Shown here in pieces: positions 48,591 through 59,243 of a stretch of 64,000 nucleotides of DNA. The notes beneath the pieces are model-generated. The model was not told the origin of the DNA, did not search any database, and saw only the letters and a list, made by a program, of their open reading frames with translations. A program made the position numbers and the translations under genes. The DNA is from Siphonodentalium dalli. Lineage: Eukaryota > Mollusca > Scaphopoda > Gadilida > Siphonodentaliidae. Positions within the stretch are counted from its first letter, which is position 1. Each line of letters begins with the position of its first letter. Where the stretch lies: NCBI GenBank assembly GCA_032622095.1, contig CP136061.1, forward strand, positions 122,834,754 through 122,898,753, in the 5' to 3' direction.

Positions 48591-48745
48591 TTACAAATAA
48601 TGGCCTAAATAATTGACTCCTTAACCATAGCAGATTTATGGGAAATATTGCTTATTGTCATTCATTGGAAAGCACTGAGGATTTAATCCTGAAAAGTTAC
48701 CCATAATCCTGCTGTGGTTAAGGAGTTGATTATTCAGATTTATGT
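48591..48745. mobile_element. family A foldback MITE, decayed
   Basis: It has ATGGCCTAAATAATTGACTC and, opposite, CTGCTGTGGTTAAGGAGTTG. The central parts are deleted and the termini are mutated. Confidence 0.7.
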
Positions 48746-50212
48746 AAATTTTGTTTAAAGACATTATGCACTCGTTAATAGGGTGCGTGAAACTGATAAC
48801 TTAGTATTAAGGTGCGATGCCAACTGGAGGAATGCAGCATTCTACTAACATCACCGAAAATATCAAGCAAATCGACCATACCACTCCATAGAAAACATTG
48901 TCTGAACTACGCTAAATTGTAAATATTTACTACTCGAATCGGGACGCTTCTATCTGCGATAAACTAACGAAAACGATTTTGCCATTGGCAGTCACTGCAT
49001 TTAATTAAAATGTAAGAATAACGGTGTGTGTTGTCAATTTAGATATAATATTTGTAAAAATAACTACTTTGAACAAGATTATTCTCCATTTCTTAATTAA
49101 GTGAATTTAAGTCACAAAATATTTAGAATACTGGCATCTTAGCTTCCTTCAAAAGAAAATCCAGTCATGTGCATTTTGTAATGGAACATTTTGAAGAAAC
49201 AAAAACTATTTGTTTGGACCACAGATAATCAAACATGCTTCTCAGGCGCTTTCATTTTGCATAAAACTTAATTGTATTGATGTCAATCCTGGTCAAGTTC
49301 AATTTCTTTAAAATGCATCATTCTGTTTGTCTTGGAGGCAAACATGTGACACAAGTACATCAGATGAGATGAGTAAACATTGAAGTTCTAGAACATCTGC
49401 CTGTGAAACATAGTTTTGATTTTTTGTGGCCTTATACTTCAGGATTCTGTAAATAGATCTGTAAGTACTTCAGTTAAAGTTGATTAAAATACATTTTTTA
49501 AACTCCAAACTCTTGATATTTTCAAATACCCATGGTACCAATAATTACAGACAATAGATATGCCACTCTGATGTTTAAAGATCCCTAGTCTGATTTGACA
49601 CCAATAAAAAGTAAGAATTTCACAATTCAATTTGCCACTTGCCAGGCAAAATAAAATAAAATCCACAAATGCTCCTAAATGGGAACGCTCTTTATTTAAT
49701 ATCTACTGCTTGAGGAAGCAAAAGGATGGATGCTCTTTATATGGAGGCGATCATTGGAATTATTGCTAGGCTCTTCAAAACATACTGAACATTGCAAATT
49801 GTCCCATTGGTTTGATCTAATTTCGTGTGAAGAAAACATATGGCTCGTGGTGTTAAATCAGACAGGGCATCTTTAATAAGCACATGATACCATCAGAGTG
49901 TATTTTGAAAATGGCCAGCCATATTGAAGTTTTTAAGTGTTTCTGTCCTCAGTAAAATACTGCACAGAAAAAATATCCTATGCTTCCACCAAAAGCCTAC
50001 TTTTAATAATCTGTCAAATCTATTGTATTGACATCTGAAAAATAGCAGAAGTTGATAGCCAGCCAACAATTTCACTCATTGTGGAGTGAAACATGCCCAA
50101 TTGTTTTTTTTTAAATGGGTCTGGATATCCATTATAAATTTTAATATTGCCGCAGGTTTCATGTGTCAAAAAAAACTTGCAAGAATTATATGTCATTAAT
50201 GAATTATTAGGC
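48746..50212. other. no gene seen
   Basis: AT-rich sequence. I found no motif-bearing frame and no named repeat. Confidence 0.4.
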
Positions 50213-50479
50213 TTAACCCTTTTATGAGGCTTTAACCATTTTATGACAGGACTTGTGCAGCATTAAAGATCCTATGCCAGTGCATTCTTTTTTATATATG
50301 GGAGTCTCCACATATATGGATATAAGAGAATGCACTAGCTTACAATGTCAAGATAACAGTTTAGTCCAATGTATCCTCATATATGTGAGGCTCCCTATGG
50401 GAGACACGCATATATAGGATAATCCATTGGCACAGTGGTTTGACAAAATTTGAGGAAGCTCCAGTCATGGAAGTGTTAT
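50213..50479. mobile_element. family B MITE with duplicated left end
   Basis: Two left-end motifs lie in tandem: TTAACCCTTTTATGAGG (50213) and TTAACCATTTTATGACAGG (50232). The usual palindromes follow, ending TCATGGAAGTGTTAT. Confidence 0.72.
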
Positions 50480-52284
50480 TGAAGTCGTTAATTAATTATC
50501 AGGCTTTGTGATATAATGTTAAGAATATCAAACATTTGTTATTTGATCTCCCCAAGGCTGAAAAGTTGGTGGAAACAAAGATTCTTAACAGATACTGGTA
50601 TATCATATTGATAATGGCATGATAAATAAAAGTATCAGACACTATAGCTCAACTTGGAGAGGGGATGGCACTATACATTACAGTCAAGGATCAATTGGAG
50701 GAAAAAATGTCAGTAGGGCACACCAAAATACTTGGTGAATTGTTGATGGAGACAGACTTCTCGGGCAAAAACAGCTTGGGATATCGGTTGGGTGGGAGTT
50801 AACTTGCTTGTATGTCTTCAGATTATGTCAAATGGACACTTACGATGAATATATCAGAGGTACGTTCAATGTCAAAGCAAGATTTATCAATGTCAAAGCA
50901 ACAAGATTTGTATTAATAGCTCGTATCATCAAGGACATGTCATATAAATGTAGGTCTTTCCAATGAAAGCCCATTATAGGATAGTAAAGGGACGGAACTC
51001 AGTCCAAAACAGCATCAACACAACCGATATCCCAAGCTGTTTTGGTCCGAAGACTTGGTCAACGACGGACAATGGATGCAAACCCAGCAAAAAGGGGAAA
51101 CCTGGAGCTCAATTATATGGCCGTTTGATATCCAATATTCTATTGCCAGACCACAGGTCGCCAGAACAAATATTTACCCCACCGCTAATAATACTCAGTC
51201 CTATACAAGGCACAAAATACATTTGGTGTTGGTCATGGTGCCTGTCAATATTCAGATGTACTGTATGAAAAGGTATTTAAATTTCCAATTGTCTTATTAT
51301 TAGTCAATGATGCGCCAATTTTAGTGAGCGTCCAATCTCCATCCAGAAAAAACCCATGTTATTTTTGTTTTCAAAAGTTCAAAAACTTTACGTCTATTAT
51401 AAGTCTGACACATGCAATTCACAAACGACATAATTAATTATTCACTCTGAATTGATGTGAAATTAAAAAAGAAATATTTTCTACTTTCAATGTCAGATTT
51501 GGCCAGTAGTGGCTTCTAATAGACGAACACAAACAGATAAAGATTGTTTAAAAATTAGCATTGGACAAAATATCCGACAGATACAGAAGTGTACTGGACA
51601 TAAGCTATTTTTCGTCCGACAATGACTGACCGGCCACTTATTTTGAGTCTTGGTCCTATATATATAGAAAGGTAGCCAACTTGGCCAGGCCTTAAAGAAT
51701 GTTTATATTTTTTAACACCCACATACTGGTTCAAAACACTCAAAATAAATGTTTTACATAAATGGCTCATATATAGGTAGATAAATATTTTATTACTCTT
51801 CAATTTGATGTATCTCATGTGAACATTGGTTCAGAGGAACTCTGGTTATGAGGATATTATTAGGCCCCTCCAATTAGGCCACCTTTCTTTTTGGATATTA
51901 AAAGTATTACTGTGGGTGGGGTAATTTTTTGTTCTGGGGACCTGTGACACAGACTGTGCCACATCTTCTCTTATGCAAACATTCTTGATCCTTCTTTGAT
52001 ACCTCAATAAGGCCAAAACATATGTACCTGTGTTTCTGGTAATCGACCATTAACAGAGCGTAATATAAACATCTTTTGTTTCTCCCTGGGACCCATTCCA
52101 TTTAATTGTAGGGGAAGTTCGTAAATAAGTTTAACAGCTGCAATGTATGTTGGAGGTTATATCGAGACCGAGAAAATAAAATGAAAAATAAAAAATACAC
52201 ACCTCCCCATTTATTTCATCCCTGTTACCAGAAACACAGATAATAATTATTTGGCCAAACTTCATCTGGCATGATACTTGGATG
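50480..52284. other. no gene seen; family E fragment
   Basis: The stretch 50636-50700 (GACACTATAGCTCAACTTGG) is the inverted terminal block of family E. The frames near 50963-51303 have no known motif. Confidence 0.4.
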
Positions 52285-52503
52285 TACAGTAATGCCCTAA
52301 TTAATCGACTTCTTATAAACCACAGCAGAATTATGGGTAACTTTTCAGGATTTAGTTGGAAATATGGCTTGTTGCCATTTATAGGGAAGCTCTCATCGAG
52401 AGCTTTCCGATGAATGGCAACAAGCCATATTTCTGACTAAATCCTGAAAAGTTACCCATAATTCTGCTGTGGTTAAGAAGTCGATTACTTAGAGCATTAC
52501 TGT
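52285..52503. mobile_element. family A foldback MITE downstream of the TatD gene
   Basis: TACAGTAATGCCCTAA faces TTAGAGCATTACTGTA. It is complete and starts 58 bp past the TatD stop codon, so it may be transcribed as 3' UTR. Confidence 0.88.
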
Positions 52504-52560
52504 AATAATGTTGCTGTAGCTACAAATGAATAAAGTCAAGTTTTTAATACCAAGAGTAAA

Positions 52561-53765
52561 TCATATATTATAAAATTTGCAAGCAGTTACAGCAGTTTTG
52601 TTCAGCACAGTCTGCGAAGAAAGGCCCTTAATATTGGCTACAAACTCAGCCACCTTGGGAATGTCCAGGGGAGAAGAATGCATTGATCCAGGAACAGCCA
52701 GATATGGGGAATCAGTTTCTAGCACTATTTGATCTAGACTGAGGGATAAAATGCTTTCTGTAATATTTTGTAATAATTGGCTGTGACTGTCAGTATTCTT
52801 AAAAATAATAGGTGAAATGCCAAACACTGTATTAGGAAAATATGACAGCCATCTAACTGATTCTCCCATAGTTCCAGCAAAACAATGAACATGAATTTTG
52901 TGTGTTGGGTGGAGAGATTCTGAAAATATTCTAAAGCTTCTGTCCTGGAGCACGGCATTACCCCTCGAATGAAGCACAACTGGAAGATTGTGTTTCTGTG
53001 CAAGAAAAAGCTGAGCTCTTAATATGTGCTCTTGTTTTCTTGCAACAGACTCAGAACCTCCCATTGTGTCATCCAAACCACATTCCCCAACAGCAACAAC
53101 TCTGCCTCTAACCAAATTATCCAGGAACAAAGAGAGCATGCCTATATAGTATTGTAATGTCTCCAAGCTCTCCCAGCAGGCAACTTTTGGATGAATGCCA
53201 AAAGTGAAGTAAACTTTGTTAAGTTTACTGCTTGAGCAATATAAAGAAAGCTCATCTTTAGAAGGCCACGACTTTGCCCAACAAAAATTGCTGACAGCAG
53301 CTTTCAGCACTCCACATGGATGCATCACATTGAGATCAAGACCAGCTAACCCAGTCCTTTTCTCTATGATGTCCATGTGGAAATGTGCATCTACAAAGCA
53401 TGCTCCCTCTGGTTTCAAAGCCATGATAATTGCTCTATCATTAACATTTAACAGTGCCATGATCATTAAGAAATAATTTGGATGGCATAATGAGCTCAGT
53501 CTAGTGGGTGGATAAAAACTACGAGTCTTGTTGAGTACATCCAAACCACTGACTCTGTCAAACTCATCCATCAAATTACACATAGTTGCCGACAGACTGA
53601 GTTGGTTGAGCTCCAGTTTTCTCTCTGAGCAGATCTGTAACAGGTAATCTGCATTATCACAATTTAGGAACTTGATAACACGATTGAACAAATTGATCAT
53701 TGATATTGCCCAAGTTGTGGAATGTACATTAGAATTAAATGCACTATCAATAATTTCACTATAAA
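52561..53765 (-). CDS. TatD-family metal-dependent hydrolase (main exon)
   Basis: The open frame encodes a TatD-type amidohydrolase, a TIM-barrel nuclease/hydrolase family using two divalent metals. All expected ligands are present in order: the HxH of DAHFHMD, GIHPK, the Glu of AVGECGLD, the His of VVLHSR, the His of VHCFAG, and the Asp of ETDSPYL. The barrel fills roughly the last 275 residues. The preceding ~100 residues are helical and match nothing I recognise. The frame is open to about 53781 but the only ATG near its start is at 53700, which would give 379 aa. An acceptor-like AACAG ends at 53766, so I start the exon at 53765 and join it to a putative first exon at 55080-55167. Stop TGA at 52561-52563. 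An ATTAAA signal on this strand lies at 52543-52548. Substrate unknown; TATDN2-like is one possibility. Confidence 0.9.
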
Positions 53766-54290
53766 CTGTTATCAAGAAGTATTAGGCTCAATTACATCAA
53801 AATATGTCATTTGGACAGGAAATAATCAAAATTTGTGTAATTTTATGCAACAAAAGCTGTAAGAAAGCCTTATTGACCTTAATGACCTGAATCGCACATA
53901 CAAAAAGAGTAGGGTGATAACTAGTGACCCATATTTATGACTCATATACATTCTATTTACAAATCTCAGTATTGTCATTACACGGAAGCGCAAAAAACAC
54001 ATCGTCAACTAACTACCTCAAGCTGCGGAAGATAATGTACAAGACTTGAACAGATTGAAACCCCCCGCATTCATCAAAATAGAGAAATGTCAATGGGTTC
54101 AATACTCATTCTGATGATTAGGACAGATAATTACCATCGATACAGACAACATAGATAAGTGGTACCCACCGTCCACTGTATTATTTATTGTGACCACAAG
54201 GTGTTATCATCGGTAGTCATCTCCAGTTGACCAATGGTTGGATATATTCCGTCTGATAATAGTGTTTGCGTGTGATAGCTATAATTATGT

Positions 54291-54698
54291 TTAACCCTTT
54301 ACCCAACAAACCGGCCAAAACCGGCCAAATAAAGCTTCAACAGCCTAAAATATCTTCGGTCTGTCTCAATAGAACCATACAAATATGGATATCATTGGAA
54401 CCGGCTCCTTGACCACATTGTGATAGTTACAGTTATGCCCTGTGCCAATGCATTCTCTTATATATGCGAGTCGACCATAGGTCGCCTCGCATATATAAGA
54501 GAATGCATTGGCCTAAAAAAAATCTTTTTTTAACACTTTTTACCATTTTTTCTTACATTCTTTAACAATTTTATAATTTTTAATGTGTTAAGCCAATGCA
54601 TTCTCTTATATATGCGAGGCGACCTATGGTCGACTCGCATATATAAGAGAATGCATTGGCACAGGGTAAAAAAAACGTTCTGTTGGGTAAAGGGTTAA
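54291..54698. mobile_element. family B' MITE, inverse copy
   Basis: It is bounded by TTAA and is the reverse complement of 8608-9049 over nearly its whole length, including the ACCATTTTTTCTTACATTC spacer. It is slightly shorter in the spacer. It lies in the putative TatD intron. Confidence 0.85.
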
Positions 54699-54764
54699 TA
54701 GCAATGGTTTCCTGTCCCATAGAGTTCTGTCTCAAGTGTTTTAATATATCTGGTAGCATAAGTT

Positions 54765-54867
54765 TACAGTGTCTCCAGTTGTCTGGTATAGCGTGGTACC
54801 AGGCGAGGTGGGACCAATACCACCCAACACTGAGCCTGGAACCTTGCTATACCATGGAGACACTGTA
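54765..54867. mobile_element. 103-bp TA-flanked MITE
   Basis: TACAGTGTCTCCA faces TGGAGACACTGTA. The inner arms (GGTATAGCGTGGTACCAGGC against GCCTGG and GCTATACC) also pair. CAGTG ends inside TA suggest a Tc1/mariner relative. Confidence 0.65.
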
Positions 54868-55079
54868 ACATATTTACCATGTCGACAATTTTATCTGACA
54901 TTAGAAACATTGAACCATGCATGCACGATCGAGTTTCAATGAAGACTTAAAACAGCAAAAAAGAACACATCGAACACTGTGTTCGACCTGAAATCTAATA
55001 ACATATATTCGGTTTAACTTAAAGGATGTGAGGTGTATACCAAACGTATATACCAAAAAAAATCACTACTTAAATTTAC

Positions 55080-55167
55080 CAACAAGTTTCATTAATAGCT
55101 TGCGACCAACGGTTCGATCAGGCCATGGCCGCCATGTACAATCACAGTCTTTGTTGAATTTAGCCAT
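55080..55167 (-). CDS. putative first exon of the TatD-family gene
   Basis: ATG at 55167 opens 29 codons (MAKFNKDCDCTWRPWP and onward) and one extra base before a donor reading G then GTAAAT at 55079. The acceptor at 53766 leaves exactly two bases to complete that codon, so the reading frame is kept and the joined protein would be 430 aa. The upstream DNA contains AAGATGGCG (55231-55239, + strand), a YY1-like motif often found near animal transcription starts. This is phase and context evidence only; no homology was recognised in these 29 residues, and extra exons could lie between. Confidence 0.4.
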
Positions 55168-55289
55168 GTATGTTTCCTCAATTACTCCATTCAAGTTACA
55201 ACCAGTTAGTTGTCTTTTTCAGTGCAGACAAAGATGGCGTCAAAGTTGGATCTTTGTCCTCGTACTCTAATGATGGAAATTAACACAAC

Positions 55290-56098
55290 ACACATGCATG
55301 CAGTGATGTCATCAGAAAACAACTCTTCAATAGTCAAACAATAAATTCTCTGTCAATGGAATTTGTTTTGTTTATCATAAAGCAGCTAATATTAACTGGC
55401 TTAACTTAAATACATGATTAATGTATGTATACTTGTGTTGGGTGACAATCTCCATTTAACAGATAGTAAAGTTATTCAGGCCCGTTGAAATCCTAACCGT
55501 TTCAAGCATTTTCCTAGTATTTACCTCAATGTTGTTTAGACTTGTGTGGTTTGGACGGTGTATGTTTTTGTGCAAAAAGATTTCGCAATGGCCAGCAATA
55601 ATCTTTAGATGTATATTATGTAATTCATCCCAATTTTAATTCCCAAAACATCTTCTTCTCTGGAACCACCAGACCAATTCAGCTTATGTTTTGTATGGAG
55701 TGTTCTTGGGTTAATTGTTAAAACACGATCGACTGGTCAAAAAAGAGTAGAGCTATAGAGCGACTTCATCTCTTTTCTCTTCAATGAAATCACAAGGTCC
55801 CCTCCAGTTGACCAATGGTTGGATATAAAATCCCCCTAATAATATTGTTTGCGTGATAGCTATAATTAAGTTTTAGTTATGGTTTCTTTTCTCTCATGCA
55901 TAGAATTCTGTCCCCAGTGTTTTAATATCTATTTTAAAGCTTCCTTTAGTGTGTGCCTCTGGCAATCTCGTATTTCTGTTCTTGAATCTGAGGTTCATCA
56001 AAACTGTTTTTAGCTCACCATACAGAGACAAAGTCTCTGGTAGAGCTATAGTCATCACTTCTCTTCTGTCATACATCAGTCCATCCGTCAACATTTCT
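55290..56098. repeat. degenerate repeat, partner of 54180-54760 and 56740-56960
   Basis: The blocks TTCAGCTTATGTTTTGTATG, CCAGTTGACCAATGGTTGG and ATTCTGTCCCCAGTGTTTTA also occur in the flanking segments. No open frame is conserved among the three. Confidence 0.55.
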
Positions 56099-56336
56099 TT
56101 AACCCTTTCATGCGCTGGTGGAGCATTAAAGATCATGTACCAGTGTATTTTCTTTATAATATATATGCGAGACTCCTATATAGGCAGCCTCGCATATATA
56201 AGAGAATGAACTGGCTTACATGGTCAAGGTAAATATTGTTAGGCCAATGCATTCTCTTATATATGCGAGGATAAGAGAGTGCATTGCCACAGGGTGTTCG
56301 CAAAATTTCAGGAAGCTCCAATCATGGAAGGGTTAA
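56099..56336. mobile_element. family B MITE
   Basis: It is bounded by TTAA, left end CCCTTTCATGCGCTGG, right end TCATGGAAGGG. The second palindrome is reduced. Confidence 0.78.
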
Positions 56337-56467
56337 AAATCTTCCCCAGAAATGCAAGACAAATAACATCATATTTGGTGTGGATGGTCCCTAGGTGACT
56401 GGAATTCAGAACTGTTCAGATTAATTCGCGGGTTGCAGAATCAGGACACTGAACTCTTTTCCCCATT

Positions 56468-56722
56468 TTAACCCTTTCATGGGTGGAGCTGAAATGTTGC
56501 GAAAACCATGTGCCAATGCATTCTCTTATATATGCAAGTCTCCCATAGCGAGCCTCGCATATATAAGAACTCATTGGCCTAACAATATTGACCTTGACCT
56601 TGTAAGCCAGTGCATTGTCATATATGTGAGGTTCCCTATGGGAGACTCGCATATATAAGAGAATGCACTGGAACAGGATCTTTAATGCTGCACCAGCACA
56701 GCTCCTGTCATGAAAAGGTTAA
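56468..56722. mobile_element. family B MITE, inverse orientation
   Basis: It is bounded by TTAA. The order of internal palindromes is opposite to 56099-56336 (TGCACCAGCACAGCTCC at the right end), only 132 bp away. Confidence 0.8.
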
Positions 56723-57035
56723 TTCCTAAAACAGCTCTGGAACTACAAGCCTATTCAGTTTATGTTTTGTTTGGAGGGCCCTTGAGTAACTTTATAGGTC
56801 GAGTTTAAAATGAGTCAGAAAGAGGCGGAGCTATGACACTTTTCTCTAGGCGCTACCAAAATTAACACAGTCCTCTTCAGTTGACCAATGGTTGTATATA
56901 TTCCGCCTGACAATAGTGTTTGTGTGTGTTTTAATAGCTACCGCTACATCATATTGGATCTTGTATTTGATCTGTTTATGCAATTCTAAGAGCAAAGTAC
57001 CTTATTAGGCCATGTAATAAACTTTGAAAATGACT

Positions 57036-57298
57036 TTAACCTTTTCATGACTGGAGCTTCCTGAATTTTGTGAAAACCATGTGCCAATGCATTCTCTTAC
57101 ATATGTGAGTCTCTCATAGGGTGCCTCGCATATATAAGAGAATGCATTGGCCTAATAATATTTACCTTGACCTTGTAAGCCAGTGCATTCTATTATATAT
57201 ATGTGATGCTTCCTATGGGAGACTCGCATATATAAGAGAATGCATTGGCACAGGGTTTTAATGCTGCACCAGTGCAACTCCCATCATGAAAGGGTTAA
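57036..57298. mobile_element. family B MITE flanked by 31-bp direct repeats
   Basis: It is bounded by TTAA. The flanking GGCCATGTAATAAACTTTGA and AAATGACTTTA before it recur directly after it, with one A-to-G change. Confidence 0.8.
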
Positions 57299-57366
57299 GG
57301 CCATGTAGTAAACTTTGAAAATGACTTTAATAATGGGTCCAGTGTAAAACATTAACTCAACTGGTT

Positions 57367-57577
57367 ATACATGTAATGCCCTAATTAATCGACTCCATAA
57401 CCACAGCAGAATTATGGGTAACTTTTCAGGATTTAGTCGGAAATATGGCTTGATGAAAAGCTCTCACAGAGAGCTTTCCGATGAATGGCAACAAGCCATA
57501 TCTCCGACTAAATCCTGAAAAGTTACCCATAATTCTGCTGTGGTTATGGAGTTGATTAATTAGGGCATAACATGTAT
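57367..57577. mobile_element. family A foldback MITE with altered termini
   Basis: The ends read ATACATGTAATGCCC and GGGCATAACATGTAT in place of the usual ACAGTAATG. Both ends carry the same change, and the arms otherwise match the family. Confidence 0.82.
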
Positions 57578-57866
57578 ATTATAACTTATTTGGTGTGACA
57601 GATTAGAACAACGAGGAGCAGGCCTCTCTAATTATGTCTTTGAATCATTCTTAAAGCATCAATTACTTTAGTTTACAATGCTCAAATCTGCTTAATAGCG
57701 CACTTTGTATTCAGAAAACTGATAATTAAATCCATACTGCAGAGGATAATCACTTCATAGAGTTAATCTGCAGTAAATTGAATCTGATCTTCATTCTCTC
57801 TTGGTTGATAAATATATAGGTTGTGTTCACATAAAGAGAGAATTAAATAACCTTTGGTGACTAAAG

Positions 57867-58081
57867 TACAGTAATGCCCTAAATAATCAACTCTTTAACC
57901 ACAGCAGAATTATGGGTAATTTTTCAGGATTTAGTCGGAAATATGGCTTGCTGCCATTCATCGGAAAGCTCTCACCGAGATTTCCGATGATTGGCAACAA
58001 GCCATATTTCCAACTAAATCCTGAAAAATTACCCATAATTCTGCTGTGGTTAAAGAGTTGATTATTTAGGGCATTACTCTA
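57867..58081. mobile_element. family A foldback MITE
   Basis: TACAGTAATGCCCTAA faces TTAGGGCATTACTCTA. It is complete, with small mismatches around the apex. Confidence 0.87.
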
Positions 58082-58269
58082 CTCATTGACAAGTAGTTCA
58101 CTGAGGTCATTTGTTGAACTTATTATCTCCACATTCTCTACTCATGATTGAATAGAATAAATTGTTTTCTACACTTTTAATGGGTGCCTTGTTCATAATT
58201 AACTAATACTGATAACGATTGTGAATAAGGTACTATGTCAGTTTTATTATTATTATTTTATTATTAACA

Positions 58270-58531
58270 TTGTTTTTTGTTACATTTTCCCTTCCGGGAA
58301 GTTACTATATCCCATAATTTGCAGAAGATAAAATGCATAATCAAGGTCACTAATGGGTGAACATCACCAACTTCAATCTGATCCCAGGTATCCCATAGCA
58401 TGTTGCCTAAGCAGCATGAGGTTCCCAGAGGGGGAATATGGTGATGCTAGCCTACTGTGCGAGATAGTGCAACCTAAATACACCCTCTGTGGACCTCATT
58501 CTGCAAATGACAAACATTATTTGAAGGCTTG
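58270..58531. mobile_element. family D element, left-truncated
   Basis: It has the spacer (TTCCCTTCCGGGAAGTTAC, GGGTGAACATCACCAACTTC) and the second hairpin, ending TTATTTGAAGGCTT. The first hairpin is missing. Confidence 0.65.
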
Positions 58532-58892
58532 AATATGATATCTATATATATTCCTAATCAGGTGATTTGATTTCAATAATAATGATTCAATGAAAGTTGC
58601 TGGTATAACAATATGTTAATCGAGTAAACACTTACTCAAGTGGAAACCAATGAGAAAGTGTGTAACAACAATAGAACTATGACAACAAAGTGTTCACTCA
58701 TATCAAATTGTTGTGCTATGTGAATGTTAAACCAGTACTTAATGCGGATAAGTTCTGATAACTCATCACCCATTTTGATGGCTATACGACTGCAAGTCTA
58801 CCGTATGTGTGTGTCATCGAGGCAACAGTCACTGTTGGATTTTAAACAATGTAACTCAGTTTTAACAATATAACAGCTGGTTTTGCTGAATT

Positions 58893-59243
58893 TTAACCCT
58901 TCCTGGGTTTCATGACTGGAGCTTCCTGAAATTTTGCAGAAACTCTGTGCCAATGCATTCTTTTATATATGCAAGTCTCCCATAGGGAGCCTCTCATATA
59001 TAAGAGAATACATTGGCCTAACAATATTTACCTTGACCTTGTAAGCCAGTGCATTCTCTTATATATGCAAGTTTCATATATAAGAGAATGCATTGGCCTA
59101 AACAATATTTACCTTCACCTTGTAAGCCAGTGCATTCTCTTCTATATGCAAGACTACCTATGGGAGACTCGCAAATATAAGAGAATGCATGGCACATGGT
59201 CTTTAATGCTGCACCAGCACAGCTCCCATCATGAAAGGGTTAA
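58893..59243. mobile_element. family B MITE with three internal palindromes
   Basis: It is bounded by TTAA. The AATATTTACCTTGACCTTGT plus AAGCCAGTGCATTCTCTT block occurs twice, so this copy gained an internal tandem duplication of one palindrome unit. Confidence 0.8.

Larger units (their letters stand above)
53766..55079 (-). other. putative intron of the TatD-family gene
   Basis: The interval is 1,314 bp without coding potential. It holds a family B' MITE (54291-54698) and a TA-flanked MITE (54765-54867), both unbroken. The rest belongs to a degenerate repeat also seen at 55660-55930 and 56740-56960. Confidence 0.4.

Noticed and set aside
55234-55346. Plus-strand ATG in good Kozak context (MASKLDLCPRTLMM)
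   Set aside because: The frame is short with no donor of quality or domain; AAGATGGCG is better explained as a YY1-like promoter motif for the minus-strand TatD gene.
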